From an uncultured Phocaeicola sp. (GTDB lineage Bacteria; Bacteroidota; Bacteroidia; Bacteroidales; Bacteroidaceae), in contig CANQSM010000014.1 in NCBI GenBank assembly GCA_947626525.1, forward strand, positions 1-47,818: 47,818 nucleotides of DNA, in the 5' to 3' direction. Each line of letters opens with the position of its first letter. Within the stretch, counting starts at the first letter, position 1. Under the pieces are notes generated by a model. It had not been told where the DNA came from. It saw only the letters and a list, made by a program, of their open reading frames with translations, and did no database searches. Position numbers and translations under genes: made by a program. Below, piece after piece: positions 33,638 to 41,998 of the stretch.

Positions 33638-33868
33638 ATGAGCACGAGAAGACCTAGATTGGAAGGCATTTGTCCTTTCACGGAAGTAGCCAGATACTAC
33701 TATCCGACCCGTTCGACCAACGCGGCGGCGCGAGCCCTCCGCCAGTACATTGAAAGCCACAAGGAACTGCAAAGGGAATTGCAGGAAACGGGATATGACC
33801 ACCATACCCGCGAACTCTCGCCCAAGCAGATAGCCATCCTCAAAAGACGGCTCGACCCTGCGGACTGA
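33638..33868 (+). CDS. DUF4248 protein, copy 2
   Basis: 76 aa: MSTRRPRLEGICPFTEVARY, AARALRQYIESHKELQRELQ, ETGYDHHTRELSPKQIAILK. It is clearly homologous to the gene at 32945 by the shared HKELQ-x-E-L-Q-ETGY and SPKQIAILKRRL pattern. It precedes the replication-type gene at 34428 by 560 bp; that spacer (33869-34427) is G/C- and T-rich and contains a GAAAAACG-TTG-CGTTTTTC hairpin at about 34363-34381 but no gene. Confidence 0.8.
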   Translation: MSTRRPRLEGICPFTEVARYYYPTRSTNAAARALRQYIESHKELQRELQETGYDHHTRELSPKQIAILKRRLDPAD

Positions 33869-34427
33869 TTTGTACAAGCCGGATACGGGACACCCAATCA
33901 CAGCGCAAGCCTGGGCATCCAAGAACCATCTCCCCGCACATCGGATGAAGCTGTCCGCAACCGGGAGAGAAGCTTGAGTGTCCGGGCTTGCTTTTTTACG
34001 GGCATCCTCACCTCCTTCCGTTTTCCGGCACAAACGTTCCTTTTTCCGCCATTTTCATCACATTCCGGCTCTTTCCGCCCGTTTTTACCAAATATTCTCC
34101 GTTTCTGCCGGTTTGTTACCATTCCGTGCGGGTTTTCTCACAGGGACGCATCCGCCCTTGCGGCTATGAGGAACTTTACCTTTCTTTGTGATGAACAAAA
34201 AAAGAGCTCTCCCCCATATTCCTTTTTCTGTTAAGAAAAAGAATATGCTTTAGTTCTTATCCTTTATTTCTTTAATAAAGAGGTGTCAGAGTGCGTCATA
34301 CGTTTGGAAAATCGTTGCGGACGACCCACCGAACACGCTGGAAATGAGGGAAATGTTCGTTTGAAAAACGTTGCGTTTTTCGTTTGAGGTAAAAAACATT
34401 TATTCATCTTTCAAAACACATACGACC

Positions 34428-35048
34428 ATGAAAAAGAAAACAAAACCCTGCAAATCAGCAAGATACGGAGGCTTTATCGTCCTGTCGAGACAACTGCTAC
34501 AGGAATGCTTCCTGTCTACGGAACAGGCTGTGACCGGGCCGGTCGCTTTCCTGATCATCCTGTACATGAGCCATTATTCCCATCAAGGCACACTGCAAAG
34601 AGGCGAATCCGCCCTTACCCTTGACGAATGGAGCCGGCTGTTCCACTGGACCCGCTGGGCCACCAAGAGGTATTTCGACAAGCTTCTCAAGGAAGGTGAA
34701 CTGGCCGAACATTACGAAGGGAGGAAGCGTATCCTGCGGCTGACCCGTTACGAGGAACTCTGCGGAAAGGAAGCGGGACACGCCCCGAGCAAGGAGAGCA
34801 AGACGGATCCGCCGGCTCCCAGCCGGACGGACGAGGAGTTCGAACGCTTCTTCGAGCATTACTATTCGGTGAACCGTACGCTGGAGCCTTCGGAGAAGCA
34901 CCTCGCCCGCAAGGAATGGGGAAAGCTCAGTCCCGACGAACGAAGGACGGCCATGGACAACGTGTACGACTATTACCTGACCATGCAGGACGTGAGGCAC
35001 GCCAAGAAAGCGTACAACTACCTGCGGCACAAGAGCTTCATCCTGTAG
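34428..35048 (+). CDS. Replication-initiator/helicase-loader-like protein of the DnaB island
   Basis: I start at 34428 (MKKKTKPCKSARYGGFIVLS; 206 aa). Residues 15-110 look like a winged-helix domain (ALTLDEWSRLFHWTRWATKRYFDKLLKEGELAEHYEGRKRILRLTRYEE). A proline/serine linker follows, then a C-terminal helical module (EEFERFFEHYYSVNRTLEPSEKHLARKEWGKLSPDERRTAM ... YNYLRHKSFIL) of the type seen in phage and mobile-element replication proteins upstream of DnaB. It is followed 150 bp later by the dnaB-like gene. The role as initiator or loader is inferred from this pairing. Confidence 0.55.
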   Translation: MKKKTKPCKSARYGGFIVLSRQLLQECFLSTEQAVTGPVAFLIILYMSHYSHQGTLQRGESALTLDEWSRLFHWTRWATKRYFDKLLKEGELAEHYEGRKRILRLTRYEELCGKEAGHAPSKESKTDPPAPSRTDEEFERFFEHYYSVNRTLEPSEKHLARKEWGKLSPDERRTAMDNVYDYYLTMQDVRHAKKAYNYLRHKSFIL

Positions 35049-35195
35049 GGACACGCGAAAGGAAGCGTTCCCGGCATACGCCGCGTCCCACCCCCGGACA
35101 AACTTCCCGGCCACGAGGCAGACGGGAACCAGACAATCCCCAAAAACAAAAGAGAACGACAAGAAAGAACAATCACCTCAAAAAAACGAATGACC

Positions 35196-36596
35196 ATGAA
35201 AGAACAGGAAATCCAAATGCCCAGTGTGAAAGAAGTGGAAGAGGCCGTACTCAGCTCCTGCCTCACCGACTCCCTCGCCATCCGCCAAGCCAGCAGCGAA
35301 CTGACTCCGGAAATGTTCTACCACGACCGCAACCGCTTCATCTACGAAGCCATCCTCGCCCTCTACGAAGCCGACGAACCGGTGGACCTCCTCACCGTGG
35401 TGGAAGCGCTGAAACGGAGCGGACGGCTGGAAGAGGCGGGAGGCCCTTACACCGTCACCTACATCTCCGGCCAAATGAAGAGCACCGCCTACCTCTCCAC
35501 CCACATCGCGCTGGTAAAAGACTATTATCTGCGCCGCACGCTCATCGAGGGATTGCGCAAGCTGCTCAGCCAGGCCATCGACCTGCAAACGGACTTCATA
35601 GACACGGCCATGGAACTGCAAAAGCTTGTCGACCGGATTTTAGACAATGCTCCGACACAAAACGAACTGAAGGACATGGACGAGGTGATGCGCCTCACCC
35701 TCTCCTCCATGAACCACCGCATAGAACACAACCGGCACGGACTGACCGGCATCCCCACCGGACTGAGCGAACTGGACGAGCTGAACGGGGGCTGGCAGGG
35801 AGGCGAATGTACCGTACTGGCGGCCCGCACCGGAGTGGGCAAGACAGCCCTTGCCCTGCACTTCGCTCTGACGGCGGCGAGAAGCGGACACCACGTCGTC
35901 ATCTTCAGCCTCGAGATGCAGGCCGACCGTCTGGGCGACCGCATGCTGCTCTCCCGAAGCAGCCTCCCCGCAAACCGTTTCCGGAAAGGCACCCTCGACG
36001 AGGCAGAGCAAAACGAAGCGCTCCAAACAGCCGGCATGCTGCGGCAATATCCCATCACCATACAGGACGACGGCAGCCAGACGATGGAAAGCATCTGCCT
36101 GACCGCCAAATACCTGTGGAGCAAGCAACGGTGCGGCATGGTGCTGATAGACTACCTCCAGTTCTGCCGTCCCGAACACACCGGACGCACACGGGAACAG
36201 GAAGTAGCCGAAGCCAGCCGCCGGGCCAAGACGCTGGCCAAACAGCTGAACATACCGGTGATACTGCTCAGCCAGCTGAACCGCGACGCAGACAACCGTC
36301 CCAACGCCACACCCCATCTGAACGACCTGCGCGAGAGCGGCGCCATCGAACAGGACGCAGACATGGTGATTCTGCTTTACCGCCCCGCCATGCTGCACAT
36401 TCCCACCGACAAGGAGTCGGGCTACCCCACCGAAGGGCTGGGTGTGGGAATCGTGGCCAAGAACCGCAACGGACAGACCGGCAGATTCTATTTCGGGCAC
36501 AATTCGGAAATGACGAAAATCGGAGACTATATTCCACCCATAGGATGGATCAGGAAGAACACACGCCGGCTTTCTTCAAAGGAAGAGAGAAGTTAA
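35196..36596 (+). CDS. DnaB-like replicative helicase paralogue
   Basis: About 466 aa from the ATG at 35196 (35190 is an alternative). It has the DnaB N-terminal domain (VKEVEEAVLSSCLTDSLAIR ... MFYHDRNRFIYEAILALYE) and the RecA-like C-terminal motor. Walker A is ARTGVGKTALALHFAL, Walker B is GMVLIDYLQFCRP, and the arginine-finger region is HLNDLRESGAIEQDADMVILLYRP. DnaB unwinds DNA at forks. A copy in this block, with a loader-like gene, indicates a mobile or integrated replication module rather than the chromosomal dnaB. Its 3' end directly abuts a broken sensor gene on the opposite strand (18-bp gap). Confidence 0.9.
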   Translation: MKEQEIQMPSVKEVEEAVLSSCLTDSLAIRQASSELTPEMFYHDRNRFIYEAILALYEADEPVDLLTVVEALKRSGRLEEAGGPYTVTYISGQMKSTAYLSTHIALVKDYYLRRTLIEGLRKLLSQAIDLQTDFIDTAMELQKLVDRILDNAPTQNELKDMDEVMRLTLSSMNHRIEHNRHGLTGIPTGLSELDELNGGWQGGECTVLAARTGVGKTALALHFALTAARSGHHVVIFSLEMQADRLGDRMLLSRSSLPANRFRKGTLDEAEQNEALQTAGMLRQYPITIQDDGSQTMESICLTAKYLWSKQRCGMVLIDYLQFCRPEHTGRTREQEVAEASRRAKTLAKQLNIPVILLSQLNRDADNRPNATPHLNDLRESGAIEQDADMVILLYRPAMLHIPTDKESGYPTEGLGVGIVAKNRNGQTGRFYFGHNSEMTKIGDYIPPIGWIRKNTRRLSSKEERS

Positions 36597-36613
36597 ATGC
36601 CGACAAACGACAT

Positions 36614-37267
36614 TCATACGTCCAATTCGGGATTTTGTCCATTCAACAGATTATCGATCAGAGAGAAAACTTCCTCCGCCTGCATATTGGCCATAGAAAG
36701 CAATTTATACGCCTCCTCGCCTGCCGTATCTTCCGGAAAGTTTGCCAGCAAACGGTTCAACGCCATTTTGATGGAACTCATCGGAGAACGCAAATCGTGC
36801 GCAATCACCGAATAAAGTCTGTCGCGGGCACTGATGGCGCGCTCCAGTTCTCTTGTTTTCTCTACAATAATCCGCTTGGCGGCAACCATTGAAATCTGGT
36901 GCATGATGCGAATAACCAGTTCCTCTTTATTGAACGGCTTGGAGATAAAGTCACTGGCTCCGCACTGGAATCCCTTTGCAATATCCCGGGCAGTATTCAA
37001 CGCCGTCAGGAATATAATGGGTATCTCACACAACTCCGGGTCTTTCTTCAATTCCTGAGCGACCTCAAACCCACTTAAATCCGGCATCATCACATCCAAC
37101 AAAAGCAGGTCCGGTTTCTTTTCCCTGGTTTCTTCTAAGGCACGACGGCCGCAATTTGCCGTGATGACATTAAATTTTTCATTCGCAAGAAGCACCTTCA
37201 GCAAAAGAAGATTAGACATGGCATCATCCACTATCAGAATCGTGTAATCCGACCTGTCGATTTCCAT
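36614..37267 (-). pseudogene. REC-HisKA hybrid two-component gene, frameshifted and truncated
   Basis: The start I use is 37267 (MEIDRSDYTILIVDDAMSNL). A response-regulator receiver (Asp-Asp in ILIVDD, phospho-Asp in LLLLDVMMPDLSG, Lys in ISKPFNKEE) is followed by a HisKA dimerisation domain with the phospho-His in SVIAHDLRSPMSS. The expected HATPase domain is absent. At about 36642 the frame reads DNLLNGQNPELDV-stop, but shifting one base gives WTKSRIGRMNVV, which continues the usual family text; a single A is missing from a Lys codon. After NVV the homology ends at the dnaB gene, so the kinase half is lost. The protein may still act as a response regulator. Confidence 0.7.
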
Positions 37268-37437
37268 TATATAATTTCCATTAGGCATGTTTGCATCACT
37301 ATATTTTAGCATGCGTCTGTAATTAGGAGCAAAAATAGGGATAAGAGCGCTTTTTTGCAAATATTTCTTTTGTTTATTTCATTCTTGTAACCTACTATAT
37401 TGTAAAAGAGGATGATTATTTATTCTCTTTGTTTCGC

Positions 37438-37445
37438 TATATTTG
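37438..37445 (+). promoter_or_regulatory. Promoter -7 box for thiD
   Basis: TATATTTG matches TAnnTTTG, 30 bp before the ATG at 37475. The -33 element is not obvious. Confidence 0.5.
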
Positions 37446-37474
37446 CCGGACAATCATAAAAACGACAAAAAACA

Positions 37475-38317
37475 ATGAAAAAATATGCTATTGTACTCAG
37501 TATCGCAGGCAGTGATTGCAGCGGAGGAGCCGGTATACAGGCCGACCTGAAAGCCATTTCCGCGCTGGGGGGCTATGCAGCCACGGCCATCACGGCCATC
37601 ACTGTACAAAATACCTGCGGAGTAAGGGCCATACACGCAGTCCCTCCGGAATTCGTAAAGGGACAAATAGAGGCCGTGATGGAAGATATTCACCCCGACG
37701 CCGTCAAGATAGGCATGATCAACGACAGGGAAATAGTGAAAGTCATTGCGAATTCCATACGAAAATATCAGCCCGGATGGGTGGTTTTTGATCCGGTCAT
37801 GGTATCGACCAGCGGATGCAGGCTCATCGAATACGAGGCAATAGAGACGCTCAAAACGGAGCTGATGCCTTTGTCGGATTTAATTACCCCGAACCTGAAA
37901 GAAGCGGAGCTGTTGCTGGACAGAAAAATCGAGACACTCGAAGAAATGGAGAAAGCGGCCAAAGCACTGCTCCGATTCGGAAGCAAAGCGGTACTATTAA
38001 AAGGAGGGCACTTAAACGGCAGCGAGATGACGGATGTGCTCCGGTTCGCGAACAGAGAGGAACCTGTATTGTATAAAGGCGAAAAGACGGAAAGCCGCAA
38101 TACGCACGGCACCGGTTGTACTTTGTCATCCGCCATTGCCACCTTGCTGGCACAGGGACTCTCGATGGAGCAGGCGGCAGGAAAGGCCAAACAGTACGTA
38201 ACCGGAGGAATCTTCCACGGAAAGGACGTGCACATAGGGGAAGGCCATGGCCCGCTAAACCATTTCTACGCCCCTATCCCAATGAAAATAAAGTCTTTTC
38301 CTTGTGAGAGAATATGA
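37475..38317 (+). CDS. thiD: Hydroxymethylpyrimidine / phosphomethylpyrimidine kinase
   Basis: 280 aa, ribokinase-like fold. Motifs: SIAGSDCSGGAGIQADLKAI at the N-terminus, ATAITAITVQNTCGV, VKIGMINDREIV, VFDPVMVSTSG, PNLKEAELLL, and the catalytic NTHGTGCTLSSAIA with the general-base Cys/Asp loop. It makes HMP-PP for thiamine biosynthesis in the cytoplasm. The length is typical for ThiD. No thiamine (TPP) riboswitch is evident in the 115-bp upstream region. Confidence 0.96.
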   Translation: MKKYAIVLSIAGSDCSGGAGIQADLKAISALGGYAATAITAITVQNTCGVRAIHAVPPEFVKGQIEAVMEDIHPDAVKIGMINDREIVKVIANSIRKYQPGWVVFDPVMVSTSGCRLIEYEAIETLKTELMPLSDLITPNLKEAELLLDRKIETLEEMEKAAKALLRFGSKAVLLKGGHLNGSEMTDVLRFANREEPVLYKGEKTESRNTHGTGCTLSSAIATLLAQGLSMEQAAGKAKQYVTGGIFHGKDVHIGEGHGPLNHFYAPIPMKIKSFPCERI

Positions 38318-38332
38318 AACTTTGTACCTTTG
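38302..38332 (+). promoter_or_regulatory. Promoter for fabD
   Basis: TTG (38302-38304), 20 bp spacer, TACCTTTG (38325-38332): a well-spaced Bacteroidetes -33/-7 promoter, overlapping the end of thiD and 33 bp before the fabD ATG. Confidence 0.6.
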
Positions 38333-38365
38333 CAGGCGATTACTTATTAATTAAAGACTCAAATT

Positions 38366-39253
38366 ATGAAAGCATTCGTATTTCCCGGACAGGGAGCACA
38401 GTTTGTAGGGATGGGAAAAGATCTTTATGAGAATTCGGCGTCAGCCAAAGAATTATTTGAAAAAGCCAATGATATTTTAGGATACCGCATTACCGACATC
38501 ATGTTTGAAGGCACGGATGAAGATTTGCGCCAGACAAAGGTGACTCAACCGGCTGTATTCCTTCACTCCGTCATCTCGGCCCTCTGCATGGGAGACGCTT
38601 TCAAACCGGACATGACAGCGGGACACTCATTGGGTGAGTTCTCCGCACTGGTGGCAGCAGGAGCCTTGTCGTTCGAAGATGGCCTGAAATTGGTTTATGC
38701 GCGCGCCATGGCCATGCAGAAAGCATGCGAGGCCGCTCCCTCGACCATGGCGGCCATTATCGCCTTACCGGACGAGAAAGTAGAGGAAATCTGCAAGCAG
38801 GTATCCGACGAAGGAGAAGTGGTGGTAGCAGCCAACTACAACTGCCCAGGACAAATTGTGATTTCCGGTTCCATTGAGGGCATCAACAAAGCGTGTGAAG
38901 GGATGAAAGCCGCAGGAGCCAAACGCGCGTTGCCCTTGAAAGTGGGCGGCGCGTTCCACTCCCCTTTGATGAATCCGGCCAAGATAGAGCTGGAGGCTGC
39001 CATTCAGGCCACAAGCTTCCATACACCGAAATGCCCCGTATATCAAAATGTAGACGCATTGCCCCATACGGATCCCGCTGAAATCAAAGCCAATCTGGTA
39101 GCCCAATTGACCGCATCCGTACGTTGGACGCAAACGGTAAAGAATATGATTGCAGACGGAGCCGACGAATTTACGGAATGTGGCCCGGGAGCCGTATTGC
39201 AGGGACTCATCAAGAAAATAGACTCTACCGTAAATGCTCACGGAATCAACTGA
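38366..39253 (+). CDS. fabD: [Acyl-carrier-protein] S-malonyltransferase
   Basis: 295 aa. The N-terminus is KAFVFPGQGAQFVGMGKDLY, the catalytic Ser is in TAGHSLGEFSALVAAG, the Arg in YARAMAMQKA, and the His in VGGAFHSPLMNPAK; the C-terminus is FTECGPGAVLQGLIKK. FabD loads malonate from malonyl-CoA onto ACP for fatty-acid synthesis. The length fits FabD (about 290-310). It is followed by a terminator at 39262. Confidence 0.97.
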   Translation: MKAFVFPGQGAQFVGMGKDLYENSASAKELFEKANDILGYRITDIMFEGTDEDLRQTKVTQPAVFLHSVISALCMGDAFKPDMTAGHSLGEFSALVAAGALSFEDGLKLVYARAMAMQKACEAAPSTMAAIIALPDEKVEEICKQVSDEGEVVVAANYNCPGQIVISGSIEGINKACEGMKAAGAKRALPLKVGGAFHSPLMNPAKIELEAAIQATSFHTPKCPVYQNVDALPHTDPAEIKANLVAQLTASVRWTQTVKNMIADGADEFTECGPGAVLQGLIKKIDSTVNAHGIN

Positions 39254-39261
39254 ACCATATC

Positions 39262-39291
39262 ATTAAAGTCCTGCCAACGCGGGACTTTAAT
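39262..39291 (+). terminator. Intrinsic terminator between fabD and the GH13 gene
   Basis: ATTAAAGTCC (39262-39271) and GGACTTTAAT (39282-39291) are perfect 10-bp arms with a 10-nt loop. No long T run follows, so it may be a weak or dual-purpose stop. Confidence 0.55.
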
Positions 39292-39308
39292 CGTTAAAAT
39301 AAGAGATT

Positions 39309-40997
39309 ATGGAGAAAATCATCATTTATCAAGTATTGACCCGTCTGTTTGGCAATGCCAGAATTCCCGCCGTACAGAACGGCAACATTCAGGAAAACGG
39401 ATGTGGAAAAATGGCGGACTTCACAGCCAAGGCATTGAACGCAATCAAAAAATTAGGCGCGACGCATATTTGGTACACAGGCATCATCGCCCACGCCACC
39501 CAGACGAACTACAGCCGTTTCCATATCTGTCCGGATCATCCGGCCATCGTCAAAGGAAAGGCCGGCTCGCCTTATGCCATAAAAGACTACTATGATGTCG
39601 ATCCGGATTTGGCAAGCAGCGTGCCCGACCGCATGAAAGAGTTCTCCAATCTGGTCAAACGCACGCACAAGGCCGGACTAAAGGTCATTATTGATTTTGT
39701 CCCGAATCACGTGGCACGTCAGTATCATTCGACCATGAAACCGGAAGGAATCGCTGATTTGGGAGAAAACGACCGTACCGACACGGCTTTCAGCCCGATG
39801 AATAATTTCTACTACATCCCCGGCACCAAACTGGAATGCGCGTTCGACATGCAACAGGAAGCGAACGAGCCATACGTGGAGTTTCCGGCCAAAGCGACCG
39901 GCAACAACCGCTTCGACGCATACCCCAATATTTGCGACTGGTACGAAACGGTAAAGCTAAATTATGGAGTAGACTACGCGAACGGAGGCGCTTGCCATTT
40001 CCATCCGATTCCCGACACTTGGGAAAAGATGAAAGATATCCTACTTTTCTGGGCAGCCAAAGGCATTGACGGATTCCGCTGCGACATGGCCGAGATGGTT
40101 CCGGTAGAATTCTGGGGATGGGTAATCCCCCAAATCAAGGCGCAATTCCCGGAGCTCCTCTTCATTGCCGAGGTTTACAATCCCAACGAATATTATAATT
40201 ACCTGAACCACGGACAGTTTGACTATCTATATGACAAGGTAGGCCTGTATGACACCTTGCGTGCCGTTACCTGCAACAACGCATCGGCTTCCGCCATCAC
40301 CTCCTGCTGGCAACGCCTGAACGGTATCCAGGAGCGCATGTTGAACTTTATGGAGAATCATGACGAACAACGCCTGGCTTCCGACTTCTTTGCCGGCAAC
40401 GGAATGAAAGGGATTCCCTCCATGATAGTATCCGCCTGCATGCACACCAACCCGGTGATGATTTACTTCGGTCAGGAACTGGGAGAAAGAGGCATGGATT
40501 GTGAGGGCTTTAGCGGACGCGACGGCCGTACCACCATTTTCGACTACTGGAGCGTGGACACCATCAGACGATGGAAAAACGGAGGAAGTTTTGACGATAC
40601 GCTGCTGAATGAAGACGAAAGAAAACTACAGCGGTTCTACACTCGCCTGCTGCATATATGCAGGGAGGAGAAGGCTATTTCGGAAGGAGAATTCTTCGAT
40701 TTGATGTATGTAAATAAAGGCAGCTGGAGTTTCAACGAGCACAAACAGTATGCTTTTTTAAGAAAGCATGAAAACGAAATCATTCTGGTAATTGTCAATT
40801 TCGACGAATTCCCTATGCGTGTAGGCATCAACATTCCGCAACACGCATTCGACTGTCTGAGGATTCCCATCGGTCAGGAATATGAAGCGACGGATTTGCT
40901 GACAGGTGACAAAGAAAAGATTTCCCTCTCGGCCAGCTACGCGACGAATATAGAAGTAAAGGCCCAGAACGGAAAGATTCTGAAAATATGTTTCTAA
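39309..40997 (+). CDS. GH13 alpha-amylase-family glycoside hydrolase (cytosolic)
   Basis: 562 aa with the (beta/alpha)8 GH13 catalytic core. Region I is KVIIDFVPNHVARQYH. The nucleophile Asp is in DGFRCDMAEMVP, the acid Glu in LLFIAEVYNPNEY, and the transition-state Asp in NFMENHDEQRLAS. It begins MEKIIIYQVLTRLFGN with no signal peptide, so unlike SusG-type surface amylases it should act in the cytoplasm on glycogen or imported maltodextrins. A C-terminal beta domain (LVIVNFDEFPMRV ... NGKILKICF) completes it. The exact substrate is not clear from the sequence. Confidence 0.92.
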   Translation: MEKIIIYQVLTRLFGNARIPAVQNGNIQENGCGKMADFTAKALNAIKKLGATHIWYTGIIAHATQTNYSRFHICPDHPAIVKGKAGSPYAIKDYYDVDPDLASSVPDRMKEFSNLVKRTHKAGLKVIIDFVPNHVARQYHSTMKPEGIADLGENDRTDTAFSPMNNFYYIPGTKLECAFDMQQEANEPYVEFPAKATGNNRFDAYPNICDWYETVKLNYGVDYANGGACHFHPIPDTWEKMKDILLFWAAKGIDGFRCDMAEMVPVEFWGWVIPQIKAQFPELLFIAEVYNPNEYYNYLNHGQFDYLYDKVGLYDTLRAVTCNNASASAITSCWQRLNGIQERMLNFMENHDEQRLASDFFAGNGMKGIPSMIVSACMHTNPVMIYFGQELGERGMDCEGFSGRDGRTTIFDYWSVDTIRRWKNGGSFDDTLLNEDERKLQRFYTRLLHICREEKAISEGEFFDLMYVNKGSWSFNEHKQYAFLRKHENEIILVIVNFDEFPMRVGINIPQHAFDCLRIPIGQEYEATDLLTGDKEKISLSASYATNIEVKAQNGKILKICF

Positions 40998-41223
40998 TCT
41001 TTCCGAGAATCGGGAAGCCGACTTGGCAGCGAAAGAGCAGGTATTTCCCTTCGGGTCGCCGGAAAGAAGCAAATAGAAAGACTTTTCACTCTTTTTATAG
41101 CCAGAGACACTCTACTTTTATTAAGAAGCAGACGTTTTCATATCAAATATCTGTTAAAGAAAAGTCTTTTGACAGATGCAAATCCTAAACAATGTTATAA
41201 AACACATTTTTATCAGAGATTTG

Positions 41224-41254
41224 TTTGGAGACAGCTGAAAAGCGCGTATCTTTG
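41224..41254 (+). promoter_or_regulatory. Strong promoter of a short RNA / leader
   Basis: TTTG (41224-41227), a 19-bp spacer and TATCTTTG (41247-41254) form the best -33/-7 pair in the window. The predicted start is near 41261. Confidence 0.7.
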
Positions 41255-41260
41255 CAATGT

Positions 41261-41322
41261 GTTTTTCATAGTATTAGATTTAAGGTTAACAAAGGTTGGG
41301 GTAAGGCGTTACCCCTTTTTTT
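41261..41322 (+). ncRNA. Short terminated transcript: small RNA or attenuating leader of the AlaX-like gene
   Basis: From the predicted start the RNA runs ~60 nt and ends in a textbook terminator, GGGGTAA-GGCG-TTACCCC (41298-41315) followed by TTTTTTT. It has no ORF. The next ATG (41351) is 29 nt past the T run, so the RNA is either free-standing or is extended when termination is relieved. I have the impression that similar leaders occur elsewhere in Bacteroides but cannot name a family. No other feature is visible in 40998-41223. Confidence 0.6.
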
Positions 41323-41350
41323 ATGCCCCATCCTAAAATAAACTTAAGAC

Positions 41351-41824
41351 ATGAATAACGAGCAACTCATACTCAACGCCCACAACAAGGACGAATATCC
41401 TCCGGCACATTCGGCAGAGCACATTTTGAACCAGACCATGGTACGCATGTTCGGATGCGAACGTTCACGCCATACCCATATCGAACGCAAAAAAAGCAAA
41501 CTGGACTATCCGCTTCCCTCCTGCCCCACAGCGGAAGACATTGCGGAGATAGAACGGAAAGTCAATGAAATCATCGCACAAAATCTCCCCGTCACTATGG
41601 AATATATGCCGAAGGAAGAGGCACGGGCCCTCTTCGATTTGAGTAAACTGCCGGAAGACGCCAGCGAGACATTACGTATTATCCGTATAGGAGATTATGA
41701 TACCTGCCCGTGTCTGGGCACGCATGTGCAGAACACTTCGGAAATCGGGACGTTCCGCATCAGCAGCACCCGTTATGAGAATGGCGTGTTCCGCATTGTA
41801 TTCCGACTGGGCAACAACCCCTAA
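41351..41824 (+). CDS. AlaX/ThrRS-SAD-like tRNA editing-domain protein
   Basis: 157 aa, free-standing. It shows the zinc-type ligands of the alanyl/threonyl-tRNA editing fold: His-x3-His in PPAHSAEHILNQTMVRMFG, and Cys-x3-His in DTCPCLGTHVQNTSEIG; EIGTFRISSTRYENGVFRI is the closing strand pair. Such proteins hydrolyse mischarged Ser- or Gly-tRNA in trans. The typical AlaX is longer and contains an AlaRS-like N-terminal barrel; here only the SAD part is present, like short AlaX-S forms. It sits behind a terminated leader at 41261 and ends in a terminator at 41851. Confidence 0.75.
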   Translation: MNNEQLILNAHNKDEYPPAHSAEHILNQTMVRMFGCERSRHTHIERKKSKLDYPLPSCPTAEDIAEIERKVNEIIAQNLPVTMEYMPKEEARALFDLSKLPEDASETLRIIRIGDYDTCPCLGTHVQNTSEIGTFRISSTRYENGVFRIVFRLGNNP

Positions 41825-41850
41825 AACGAGACGGCACTCCCCCCGGTCAA

Positions 41851-41880
41851 AAGAACAGGCCGTCCAAGGCCCGTTCCTTT
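41851..41880 (+). terminator. Intrinsic terminator of the AlaX-like gene
   Basis: AAGAAC-a-GGCC and GGCC-c-GTTCCTTT form a stem with a 6-nt loop (about 41851-41880), 27 bp after the stop. Confidence 0.6.
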
Positions 41881-41929
41881 AAAAGGATTTACTCCGATTA
41901 AAATAATGCAAAAAGAGAACTGACACATG

Positions 41930-41937
41930 TACTTTTG
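41930..41937 (+). promoter_or_regulatory. Promoter -7 box for hsp20
   Basis: TACTTTTG matches TAnnTTTG; it lies 62 bp before the Hsp20 ATG. No CIRCE-like inverted repeat is evident. Confidence 0.45.
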
Positions 41938-41998
41938 GCATCAGACTTGCAAGTATGGTTAATGAAATGTTTAACTTAAAGATAGGAGATTTTGAATT

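Noticed and set aside
34916-36892. Very long open frame on the plus strand (658 codons)
   Set aside because: It overlaps the well-supported dnaB-like gene in another frame and is rich in R, P, H and T with no domain; it is a shadow of GC-rich coding sequence.
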